From the NCBI GenBank assembly GCA_958510875.1, contig OY294072.1, positions 3,348,001 to 3,412,000 of the forward strand: DNA of 64,000 nt, in the 5' to 3' direction. The notes under the pieces are model-generated. The model worked only from the letters and a program-made list of their open reading frames with translations, ran no database searches and was not told the origin of the DNA. Positions 10,738-20,760 of this stretch are shown here, piece by piece. The stretch comes from Endomychus coccineus. Taxonomy: Eukaryota; Arthropoda; Insecta; Coleoptera; Endomychidae. Position 1 is the stretch's first letter; each line of letters opens with the position of its first letter. The position numbers were made by a program, and so were the translations under genes.

Positions 10738-11080
10738 GTCCTCCATAGGTCAGCGGTTAAGGAGCCGATTTTGGAATTTATTTCCCGGGATCGAATCTGG
10801 TGTAGGACAAAATTCATTTTTCAGTAGAGTTGACTCAGATTATATATACTTCATTGAAATCACTTATTCTCAAGTCCTTCATAGCTGAGCGGTTGAGCCG
10901 TTGACTTTAGAATTTATTTCTCGGGTTCGAATCTGGTGTAGGACAAAATTCATTTCAGTAGAAGTGACTCAGGTTATATACTACATCTAAATTGATTAAT
11001 TCAAATCCTCCATAGCTGGGCGGTTAAGCCACCTAACTTTGGAATTAATTTCTCGAGTTCGAATCGGGGTAGGATAAAAA
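10738..11080 (+). repeat. Three tRNA-like pol III modules in TIR C
   Basis: Modules occur near 10740, 10874 and 11006, with A-box-like TAGGTCAGCGG, TAGCTGAGCGG (10882-10892) and TAGCTGGGCGG. The matching B-box-like words are GGGATCGAATC, GGTTCGAATCT (10924-10934) and AGTTCGAATCG. The middle copy (10874-10944, 71 nt) has possible acceptor pairing, GTCCTTC against GTAGGAC, with 6 of 7 pairs. The T stem and anticodon arm are poor, so I call them tRNA-derived, not tRNA genes. Confidence 0.55.
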
Positions 11081-11426
11081 AAAATATTCATTTCAGTGGA
11101 ATGCGAGTACACAGATGACTAGTTCACATACTGCAGATTGGAGAAAACTTGGATTTGCCAGACCATAGTTGGGGGAATCATAGATTACCAAACCATAGCC
11201 TACCTGTTCATCGATTGTTGAACCATAGAGCATAGTCGGGTGCACCATAGATTACCAAACCATAGACCATCGATTGGTTAACCATATACTTCTATGACTG
11301 CGCATGCGCTATTGTGGATGACCTTGAAGGGAACCGTTTTCGCTAAAATGAACCTTAGATTTTCTTATGGAGATTTACATGCAAAACAGGTCGATTTTGT
11401 TCCCGAACCGGCCTAGCACATCTACT

Positions 11427-11558
11427 CTCGCTTTTTACACTTAATTTATTCAGCAGTCTTATGACTTTGATTTTATCTGCTTGAAAATTCAAGTCTCTTC
11501 TTAGTTTATGAACTTTTCCCACGAATTCGCAGAGTCTGCGTGTGTGCGATATATACAT
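11427..11558 (-). pseudogene. Small basic ORF truncated by element C tip
   Basis: From an ATG at 11558 the minus-strand frame encodes a lysine- and arginine-rich helical-looking peptide (around KVHKLRRDLNFQADK). It continues only 44 codons before running into the element C terminus at 11426/11427, beyond which the frame is terminal-repeat sequence. It follows the second nuclease-like gene on the same strand. No family is recognised. The boundary suggests that element C inserted into this gene. Confidence 0.4.
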
Positions 11559-11607
11559 AATGATATATTTGTAGACTTACTAGTTATCTATATTATCATT
11601 TTAAGAG

Positions 11608-12159
11608 TCAGAGAACATCTTCCTTCGTGAGAAATTCGAATAACTCCCAACTATTCGCACTAGAACACATAAGATTCACACTATTGGGGTGATGTGAACA
11701 CATAAATTCACAATTTCCTCGCTCTGATTTCAGACATTTACCTTTCAAATTCACCACTTCTACACGATCTAACCCCAATTTTTGGAACGCCCCCCGTAGA
11801 AACTTAGGTTTTATCTTCCCACATACATAAACAGTAGCATCCGGATCGATATTTTCCTTCAAAATTTCATACAATTCATCATATTCCTAATAACCCGAGT
11901 TCCATTGAATCCTGTGATATTTTTTACAATGGAATATTTTCTTCATTTGCCTCTCAGATAGTTGATTCATCGATTTTGGTGGTTTGAATAGAAAATATTT
12001 CTCCAACCTTTTCTTACAGTCCAACGAAGTGAGTTCCTGGATTTCATATACGTTTGCAGAAATCGGGAAACTTTGAATATCAACCACTATAGACGACATT
12101 TCAAACTGGAATGATAAACTATCCAAATATCTAGTTGCACATGCGCAGATCATTGACAT
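11608..12159 (-). pseudogene. Second nuclease-like (VVDIQ family) protein, one stop
   Basis: There is one continuous minus-strand frame, interrupted only by a TAG at about 11884-11886. A likely start is the ATG that gives MSSIVVDIQSF near 12099. The layout matches 8802-9330: a VVDIQ block, a FLFKPP..MNQLSERQ block, a KYHRIQWNSGY block before the stop, then VYVCGKIKPKF, a VVNLKGKC block and a terminal CEFMCSHH segment. The two copies are clearly paralogous but strongly diverged. The RNase H-fold nuclease idea is inferred from the block pattern only. It sits upstream of the truncated ORF at 11427-11558 and overlaps the 3' end of 12150-12450. Confidence 0.55.
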
Positions 12160-12450
12160 ATTTCTTTGATGTTATCGAAATTTCGAAAGAGTACGTCGGA
12201 GCACAAAATTTGTAGTGATGGTGGGCTTATTCTATAGTTGACGTCATCGACCTCCCCTCCTATCTCAGAAAACAGTTGAAACATCTTAATGGTGTAAGAA
12301 TTTGAAGTATCTCTTCGGATGCTGCGAATGTCCATTATCTCACATCGGTATGGTAGTAGTGCGATTCGATAAAAATCGACATCGATACCATGGAGCACTC
12401 TAAAACAATCAAGTATATACGATCCGGGTTTCGGAACGATACCCGAGATT
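12150..12450 (-). pseudogene. Partial ORF of unknown family
   Basis: The frame is open from about 12450 to 12150 (stop TAG upstream) and includes GSYILDCFRVLHGIDVDFY, LLPYRCEIMDIRSI and FSEIGGEVDDVNY. Its stop overlaps the start of the downstream nuclease-like frame by about ten bases, the compact packing seen in virus-like elements. I do not recognise it. Confidence 0.35.
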
Positions 12451-12599
12451 TGATGCTATATGATTTTTCCCATTCTTCTATGTTTATATTTGAACTGACC
12501 TTCTATATTCATATCGATTATCTTCTGGAGGGGGAAGATCGAAATCTCCTCCGAAATAGAAAATATCAGCATACGCTCAATCGGTTGAGGCCCCCACAA

Positions 12600-13024
12600 G
12601 GAAAGTTCTGAATTCCCCAGCGATCATCCAATTTTTGGATGGTAATTGTAATTCTTCAAGGATTTTCATCAAACTCGGCGGACATACGCTTATTACGAAT
12701 TTCTTCGCATCGTACACGGTTTGAGCACACTATGAATAAAACAGTTGTATAATCGAGGAGACATTATTACGAACTGATTAGAATTCGATTTAGTTGGAGC
12801 AGTCACACACAACAATACACTCCCTCATACTCTGCGCATGTCGAACTATTGACTTTTTCAACCTGAAATATACAATCAAAACTAAATGGTATTCTTGCGG
12901 GTGAGAGATAAGAGGTCGATAGATCTGGTAAGTATACACGTAAAATGATGAAATCATGAACATTTTCATATAAAAAATGACGTGGGTTTGGATCCCTCTC
13001 AATCTTTCTCACCAAATAATACAA
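12600..13024 (-). pseudogene. Degenerate minus-strand coding remnants
   Basis: Several short frames in different phases on the minus strand look coding-like (for example RDPNPRHFLYENVHDFIIL near 12960 and KKFVISVCPPSLMKILEEL near 12690). They may be pieces of one decayed gene of the same element. No family is recognised. Confidence 0.25.
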
Positions 13025-13079
13025 TTTTTTCTATTGATTCATTTGATGTACACGTCGTAGACGTTATGATCGATTCACA

Positions 13080-13372
13080 CGTGACAACCACCATGATATC
13101 TCGTGACAGACGCCATGACACCACGTTGAAGACCCACGTGACAAACACCTCGTCGATGTAACACGTGACAGACGCCATGACACCTCGTTGATCGCCATGA
13201 CACCTCGTTGACCGCCATGACACTTCCTAACAGATGACATGATACCTCGTGACAGACGCCATGACACCTCGTTGATAAACGCCATGACACGACACCACGT
13301 GACAGACACCATGACACCTCGTTGACCACCGGAGGATCACGTGGTGGCTGCCATGACACCTCTTTCAAAACC
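13080..13372. repeat. CACGTGAC / CCATGACACC imperfect tandem array
   Basis: Imperfect units of about 16-28 bases built from CACGTGACAGACGCCATGACACCTCGTTGA are present. The reading frames with repeated SWRLSRG/ECHGV-type peptides are artefacts of this array. By position it resembles the CACGTG arrays beside the other TIRs. Confidence 0.7.
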
Positions 13373-14000
13373 ACGTGTCTAGGACCTCTCTTACAAACAA
13401 CCTGTGTATACAACATAACACACTCTTTATAAACACCCTGTATATACATTCAAACAATAATTACAAACACCGAATGCCAATCGTCAGCACAAACCGAGTA
13501 ACTCACAATCACTGATAACGCTATCTACCCGATAACGCTATTTACAAACACGGGATGTGACGTCACACTCCCTGGTCCAAAGGTAGTCCACTGTATCTAC
13601 TGAGAGCTGTCACGTGATAGTCGCGTGACCCTGTACATGTGACACACTTTTTATAAGCATCCTGTATACTCTTTACAAACAACCTATCCTTATCTCACAC
13701 ACACCTTATCACATATATCCTTTCCTTATCATATGCATCCTTTCAAAACTGATAAGGACAACCTCGAACCGGATGCACATCGACAGCTAGACCGGTACTG
13801 GAGACCGGATACCCTGGTGCCGAACGCGACATGTTAATCTACTCGCCTTTTTTTCTCAGAGTAATTTGCTAAGACATTTTCACGTATCTACCAACTTACA
13901 GTAGGAATTTAAATAAAAACACTCTAAATACTTTACAAGTGCATTCATTAAACTTTTCGAAATATGCATAGTGAAAATGAGAACCTGAACTGATATTCTA
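13373..14000. other. Possible degraded terminal region, no gene
   Basis: It contains repeated words (CACGTG, GACGTCACACTCC, TTTACAAACA, and near 13690-13740 a CTTATCACA-type repeat) that recall Polinton TIR sequence. I see no tip motif and no gene. Confidence 0.35.
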
Positions 14001-14009
14001 CATAAAACA

Positions 14010-15290
14010 AAGTTTCAAAAATCATCTCCGTCCTCGGCAGGTTCAACATCCTCTGATGGAATGTTCTCCCAAAACTGAATTATGTTACTCGGTATTATGC
14101 TAGTGGTACCTTCAATAAGCTTAATACTCATGTTACGTCTTCCACAGGAAATGCCCCTATACGGTGACTGCTGATTGAGATTTGGAATTTCAGATTTTGA
14201 AATTTTTGAATTTAAAAAATTCAGCGGTAAAAGTTGCTCCTCATATCAATTTTTATAAAATAAATCCATTTTACCTCTTCCAGCAACAATTTGAACTCTA
14301 TTGTGTGAATAAACCATTTCCTGTTTCAATTTGGATTTCGAACTTAAATCTCCCCTTTCTAAAGAGTCTTCAAGATTCATATCTAGAATATTTACTTTGG
14401 AAGAATTGGCATTAGAAACTGCCTTTCATTAAAATCATAGATTCTATTAAACCTCCTCATTGATTGTTCCACTTGGTGGTGGAACGAATTCGCGGACATA
14501 AATGTATGTCCAGGCTCAAAGTAATTTATAACAATTTCTGTGTCAACAATATTGAAGGAATTTACAATAAATACTAATTTTTATTTTGAGCCGTGCAGTT
14601 ATCTAGCCACAGTACTATTTAAGATATGTCTCTCTGCTCCAAAAGTACTTTAAAAGTTGCTTATCTTATTTTTTACGTCCTCTTATAGCTTCATGCCAAA
14701 TTATCGCCGTTGGTCCTAAAGTTTTATTCTTTGACCCCACTGGCACAAGACTCTCATTGTAAACAACCAATCTGCCTGTTGATATAACAGTCTTCAACAT
14801 CTCGTACCTGAGTACCATGATGATTTTTTGTAAATCCACGGAGAAAATAACTTCATCTTCTGAAGCAGGCTTTTCAGCATCAATTTTATAATCGATTCTA
14901 GCTAGCTCGACTTTTTTAATGTGAATTCTCTAACTCTCGAAAGTATTACAATACGGAATTGAATTATTTTTGTTCTGGTCATGTAAATTGAAATGTTCGC
15001 AATGTTCACATTCTTCATGGCCCAATATAAGAAACGATACATTATGTTCACGTAGAACGGATCGATATAAATCATAAGAACAAAAAGTCGTTATACAAAA
15101 CTTGAGCGGACAAATCGCTGGGTAAGTACTTGCGAAGAGGAGCTTGTTCGCTTCGATGATGTGGAATTATTGGCTTGAACAATTCAATGTGTTGAATAAC
15201 TACGTCAAGTTTTTTTTTATTAGGTGGACTTTTTTCACGCCTTTTGTCCTTCTTAGGGGTAACTGTTCTTTTATTTTTCTCCATCATACC
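14010..15290 (-). pseudogene. Decayed DDE-type transposase (insect repeat family)
   Basis: Piecing together minus-strand frames shows a lysine-rich N-terminus (15287-15072), then an HIELFKP...HHR block, a YDLYR block, HEECEHCEHF (zinc-ligand-like Cys/His), VIFSVDLQKII (first acidic position) and GRLVVYNESLVPVG. Next come IIWHEAIRGRK, WLDNCTAQNKN (second acidic position, near 14600), FEPGHTFMS..SFHHQVEQ and a C-terminal stretch with GISCGRRNMS. Stops and frameshifts occur throughout (one near 14925, another near 14680), so it is dead. I know this layout from a transposase-like family widespread in insect genomes, but I cannot name the superfamily with certainty. Confidence 0.6.
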
Positions 15291-15299
15291 TTCTATTAT

Positions 15300-16100
15300 T
15301 TTATCGTTGTTTGTTTATAATCTAATGTTGTTAAGAAAATACAAGTTGACTCTCCTCCGTTTTTCTGATAGCACTTGTTCGTTCTTGATCTACGCGACCC
15401 TTATCCGGCAGTTTTTCTTTTCATTACACTATTTATAATGGAACTCATCACAAAACTTTTTTGATTATGTCGTTCCATATTCCACAACTGATTACTGTTT
15501 ATTTATGTCAATTCTTCTTCCATTTGTAATATTCCGCCCACATTTTTTTCTACAAGTTCCTTCACATCCTTCAAGAACTTTGTGTTTCCTTTTATCTTTT
15601 ATCAACACATGCAAATGTTCACACCACCACAATAATGCCTCAAAAATGTTGAATTTTCATATAAATAATCATTAGTACTTAATAATTCATTATTGCTTAC
15701 TTATTTTAGCGTCAAGCCACTCTGAAAGTCGTCAAAATTTTAATGAATTTGGCGGTAAAACAGCGTATTCTTATGTTTTCTTGAGATAACTACAATTCAG
15801 CAAGGTGTTTCAGCGGTAACTGCTGTAGATACGTTCCAATACCTTAGTATGTGTTGCTTACCGCTAAACGCCATAGAATTTCAATAAGTAATGCTCAGAT
15901 CTGTAGATACTGCTGAAAATAACTTGATGATTCTAATGAAGTTTATCAAGTTTAATGACAAAATACCGCTTCAATACCTTGGTAAAAGGTAGATTTTAAA
16001 CCTAGTTTCATATAACGTGCAAATGTCGATTTCTGTTAAATGTGCAGTTACCGCTTCTGCGCTTAGTATGGCAGTATGGATACAAATCCGCCATAAATAA
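15300..16100. other. No gene; possible flank of the decayed transposon
   Basis: AT-rich DNA with repeated GCGGTAA words (around 15750-16060), possibly the terminal sequence of the transposon that carried the transposase at 14010-15290. Nothing firmer is visible. Confidence 0.3.
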
Positions 16101-16129
16101 GAAGAAGAATTTGGTGATTCAATAATAGC

Positions 16130-16770
16130 AATAAATTGTTTCTTTCATTTGTTGATAAACAATTTGTTAATTCACAAATGAAATAAAAAAATGAATTCGG
16201 TAATATAATTGCAATAAATTGTTCATTTTATTTTTCAATAAACAATTTGTTAATCCGCAAATAAACGAAAAAATCAAATTAGGTCTGGTTATGCGATATT
16301 AGAAATATTCGAAATCGAGTCCAAAATCGCATAATCAGACCTAATTTTATTTTTTCGTTTATTTATTAATTGACAAATTGTTTATTAACAAATGAAGTTA
16401 ACAATTAATTGCAATTGTATTACCGAATTCGTGTTCATCGAGTTAAAATTATCCGAAATCGAGTACAATATCCCATAACCACCTAATTTAATTGTTTAGT
16501 TTATTTGTTAATTAACAAATTGTTTATTAACAAATGAAATAAACAGTTTATTGCAATTATATCAACTAATTCGTGTTCATCGATTTGAAAATATCCGAAG
16601 TCGAGTTTAAAATCGCATAACCAGACCGAATTTAATTTTTTCGTCCATTGGTAAATTATAAATTGTTTATTAACAAACTAAATAAACAACTTATTGCAAT
16701 TTTATCAACAAATTCGTGTTCATCGAATTAAAAATATCCGAAATCGAGTCTAATATAGCGCAAGCGGGCT
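16130..16770. repeat. AT-rich satellite-like repeat, 143-base period
   Basis: The word ATCCGAAATCGAGT and its variants recur near 16308, 16449, 16594 and 16737, a spacing of 141-145 bases. Each unit also holds AACAAATTGTTTATTAACAAA. At the left end the array is inverted around about 16300, where AGGTCTGGTTATGCGAT faces ATCGCATAATCAGACCT. Confidence 0.75.
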
Positions 16771-16799
16771 AAACAAATTGTTTATGATCATTGAGTAAG

Positions 16800-18250
16800 C
16801 TTTGTGAACCTTTGTTTATTACTTTAACACTTGAAAATATTCTGAGACACGGATTTGTTTAATACTAATTATTGTTCATTAACAATATAAATTAGTCAGG
16901 AAAATGAACCCTCGCAATTTGTTCTAGACATCATTACGAAGAAAATGATTCCTCACTGATCAAAATCGACTCATAACAAACAAATTTAAATATTAATACC
17001 TTCATTTACTGGACTAAATATTCAACTCAGAATGTGAAGATTTAGTGCAAAAGGTTTCTATTTAGTGGTATACAGGTTATAAAATCAAAAATCAAAAAAA
17101 CTTTCAAGTACTATTTTGAAACTACTTCATATATCTTCAATATATGTTTAAGCTATTCACCTTGAAAAATTAAAATTATGAGAAGGTCATAATGAGAAAG
17201 TAAGTGCGCCGGGGACCTTCAACATAGGCTAACATATATGGCAATATGATATGAAGTAGTATCAAAATATTACTTGAAAGCATGCTCATATCACTTTGGT
17301 GATATTTTTTCGATGAAATTCGTCGGTTTCCACAACTTCTAAACGTACACAAAACGTACTGTTTTAACTTTAAACTAGTTCAGTCAGAAAAGTAACTATT
17401 CGTTACTCGGGTACCCGTTACTCTATGAGAATCGGAGTAACGCATATCCGTTGAAAAATCCATTCGGTACTTCAGTTACTTGTTTATCAAAACATCACAC
17501 AACAAATATATGCTACTCCGCTGATAAACCTTGTCGGAGTCCGGAGATATAGTCGAGGAAAATCAACACAAGAATAGGCCAAAGGTCCGAAAACCGGTGC
17601 AGTAAGATGGATCGAGATGCGGTTTTTTGCATCCGATTCCTTGATGCATTTACTCCATTTGCACACTTTCTGAGTCTCATACAAATGAGAAACTGCATTT
17701 CTGCATTTTTTCATGTGCAATTTCTGAAGCAAATAAAAAAATTCATTATTCGGTAATGCATTGTTGAAATCGACCCAAATTTGTTATTATTAATTATAAA
17801 TATAAATAAATTTTTTATATTCAAAAATTTAATCTAAATAACGATAAAGGTGAACATTTTTTCAATTGAATAAAGTTGTATTCACTGATATCATTTAATT
17901 ATTTACATTATTTATTTCAAACTTTCAATTATACCTGTGAATATGGGAGAAGCCAATTTTCATCAAAAATTCATATTTAGATGGCGTAAACTTGTACTCG
18001 CTAATAATTTACAAAAAAAATGTTGACTTTCATCTATGTAGCTATGTTCTATTACTGATGGATAAATGAAACTCTTCATGTATTCTATGGAACTTTATTA
18101 CAATCACTATTAGATATATTGAGACAACCCATTGTAAGATTAGAAAATCTATGGTTTATAACTGAAAAATTGAAAATGCAGAACTCATATCAGGCTGAAA
18201 TGATTATACTCCCATGTTTACAAGTTGTCAAAACTGTTTTTATTCCTAGA
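16800..18250. other. Intergenic AT-rich DNA
   Basis: No gene family is recognised. Short frames such as 17487-17732 and 18119-18409 show no conserved motif. Confidence 0.4.
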
Positions 18251-18595
18251 ATACTCAATAATAATAATAATTTATTTGCATCGGGAATACATGAACTAGA
18301 TATAATAAACATAATAATGGGTTTAAACATTCCGAGACAAACAAATAAAGAGAGGAAACACAAAGCTTTCGCTGTCCGTGTCATATCTCAATTATTTATT
18401 CATGTTTGAGCTGCGAGTCTTAACACTAAATCTTGGAAAATTACTGAATTTGAATGAGACACATATAAATTGAAGCCCACATATATATACTTATTTATAT
18501 AGCAACACATACCACATAGATTCATACATTAATGAAACATAAATAGCTAGGTAAGAACATGAATAAGCAGATGGACATATAATTATCTTGGCTTT

Positions 18596-18756
18596 TCACT
18601 TAAAGAAGGTATGTATGACTTGTCTCTGGTTTCTTAGTAGGAAGGATTTAACCTTATTCCTATAATGTATTTCAGAGTTGGAATTGTTGAAGAGGTAGTT
18701 TTCTGGGATGAAGTTTATGAATCTTGGTCCTAGAAACGCAAGACATTTTGTACCCA
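18596..18756 (-). pseudogene. C-terminal end of the non-LTR reverse transcriptase ORF
   Basis: The frame encodes VGTKCLAFLGPRFINFIPENY followed by a basic tail ending HTFFK. This is typical of the end of CR1/jockey-like ORF2 proteins. It continues, after removal of the inserted DNA transposon and one copy of its 9-bp duplication, the frame that ends at 30516. Confidence 0.7.
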
Positions 18757-18765
18757 CTGTTTTAT
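18757..18765 (+). repeat. Left 9-bp target site duplication CTGTTTTAT
   Basis: It is identical to 30507-30515 and directly flanks the inverted terminal repeats of the 11.74-kb transposon. Confidence 0.9.
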
Positions 18766-19139
18766 GTTTGTGTGAAGTTAGCCACGTTTTTCCAGCCACG
18801 TTTTATGACATGTAGACTGTCGAAATTGTGATAGACTAGGAATTGCGTGCGATGTTGCCAAACTTTCAGATAATTACTAGCCACGCTTTTAACACAATTT
18901 CGCAGATATAATTGTTATTATTGCATTTTGATAGATGATTCCTTTACTAAAATACTCAAAATAATGAACCCGATATATACAGAGTCTTGAAACAATGTAT
19001 AGTGCCTTAGGAAAGATATTAACAAGAAATCATGTCTCCCATGATGGTTCAGAATTTATTCCATTTCGGTCTACGAGGGTTCGCGTTCCTTGATAGTTTC
19101 TACACAGGAATACGAAGGTGCAGGAATCAGAAAGAACAG

Positions 19140-20190
19140 GAATTAAATTTCACAAATTTATTCCATTTCAGTCTATATCTTCTTTAGGGGTGCGTGTTCG
19201 TTAATAGTTTCTCAACAGTAATATTCAAGAACAAAAAAGCAATTGGAAAAAAAATATTATCGAATTTGTACCACCGTAGGGGGGACAGGAAAAATTAAAA
19301 TCCACAAATTTATTTCATTTCAGTCTATATCTTCTTTAGGGGTGCGTGTTCGTTAATAGATTCTCAACAGTAATATTCAAGATCACAAAAGAAATTGGAA
19401 AAAGAATATTATCGAATTTGTACCACCGTAGGGGGGACAGGAAAAATTAAAATCCACAAATTTACTTAATTTCATTTTATATCTTCTTTAGGGGTGCGTG
19501 TTCGTTAATAGTTTCTCAACAGTAATATTCAAGAACACAAAAGGAATTGGAAAAAGAATATTATCGAATTTGTACCACCGTAGGGGGGACAGGAAAAATT
19601 AAAATCTACAAATTTACTTCATTTCATTCTATATCTTCTTTAGGGGTGCGTGTTCGTTAATAGATTCTCAACAGTAATATTCAAGAACAACAAAGGAATT
19701 GGAAAAAAAAATATTATCGAATTTGTACCACCGTAGGGGGGACAGGAAAAATTAAAATCCACAAATTTATTTCATTTCAGTCTATATCTTCTTTAGGGGT
19801 GCGTGTTCGTTAATAGATTCTCAACAGTAATATTCAAGAACACAAAAGGAATTGGAAAAAAAATATTATCGAATTTGTACCACCGTAGGGGGGACAGGAA
19901 AAATTAAAATCCACAAATTTATTTCATTCCAGTCTATATCTTCTTTAGGGGTGCGTGTTCGTTAATAGATTCTCAACAGTAATATTCAAGAACACAAAAG
20001 GAATTGGAAAAAAAATATTATCGAATTTGTACCACCGTAGGGGGACAGGAAAAATTAAAATCCACAAATTTATTTCATTTCAGTCTATATCTTCTTTAGG
20101 GGTGCGTGTTCGTTAATAGATTCTCAACAGTAATATTCAAGAACACAAAAGGACCTGGAAAACAAATATTATCGAATTTTTACAACCGTT
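19140..20190 (+). repeat. Left subterminal array, seven units of about 152 bases
   Basis: The word GTGCGTGTTCGTTAATAG recurs about every 150-155 bases (near 19191, 19341, 19492, 19647, 19800, 19948 and 20101). Each unit also holds TTGTACCACCGTAGGGGGGAC and TCTATATCTTCTTTAGGGG. Units are over 90 percent similar by eye. Confidence 0.9.
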
Positions 20191-20324
20191 ACCTTTGAGT
20201 ATGTCAAATGGCCGGTTGCTGCATATAAAGTATAGGAAGCATGAGACAATACGCGCATGTTGAAATTCCCCTTCAGAGTAAGAGGAAGCTCTAAACTGAG
20301 CTCCTCGATTATCAGTAATCTTAT

Positions 20325-20760
20325 CTATAATAAAGATTCTTGACCCAGTATGAATTATATATAAAAATCCTCGGGAAATAGGTCACATTAACACTCTGTT
20401 TCAAATATTAATTCTGAGTAATCGGTTTATTGAAGTAATAAGTCTTCTGATGATGGTCGTGAGACCGAATCGTACGTAAAGACGAAAATATTTAAAACAG
20501 AGTGTTAATGTGACCTATTTCCCGATAATTTTTATATATAGTAATCTTAACTCAGGTGCACCTTCAACAACAGTTTCTGCCATAAGAGTCACTCCACTAC
20601 ATGATGGTTTATCCAACGAGGTCTATCTTGGGAAATAGGTCACATTAACACTCTGTTTTAAGAATTTAAGACAAAAAAATTGAAACAGAGTGTTAATGTG
20701 ACCTATTTCCCAAGAATTTTTATATGTAATTCATACTGGGTCAAGAATCGTTATTATACA
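20325..20760. mobile_element. Two foldback copies, one with altered hammerhead core
   Basis: The copy at 20330-20545 starts TTGACCCAGTATGAATTATATA and has inverted GGTCACATTAACACTCTGTTT arms. It carries CTGATGA at 20447-20453 with the GGTC/GACC stem, but GAAT instead of GAAA at 20467-20470. A second, deleted copy at about 20630-20755 keeps only the outer arms and ends in CATACTGGGTCAAG. Between them is a short unrelated segment. Both are related to the element at 6893-7235. Confidence 0.7.

Larger units (their letters stand above)
9666..11426 (+). repeat. Right terminal region of Polinton-like element C
   Basis: The last 700 bases are similar to the tips of elements A and D: tRNA-like modules, CATAG-rich direct repeats, a GCGCATGC palindrome at 11299-11309, the CTTATGGAGATTTACATGCA block and the tip CCTAGCACATCTACT ending at 11426. 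The part from 9700 to 10690 is unlike element D and contains its own repeats. The matching left end is not in the window. Confidence 0.75.

Noticed and set aside
13064..13449. Frames over the CCATGACACC array
   Set aside because: Tandem repeat translation without family signal.
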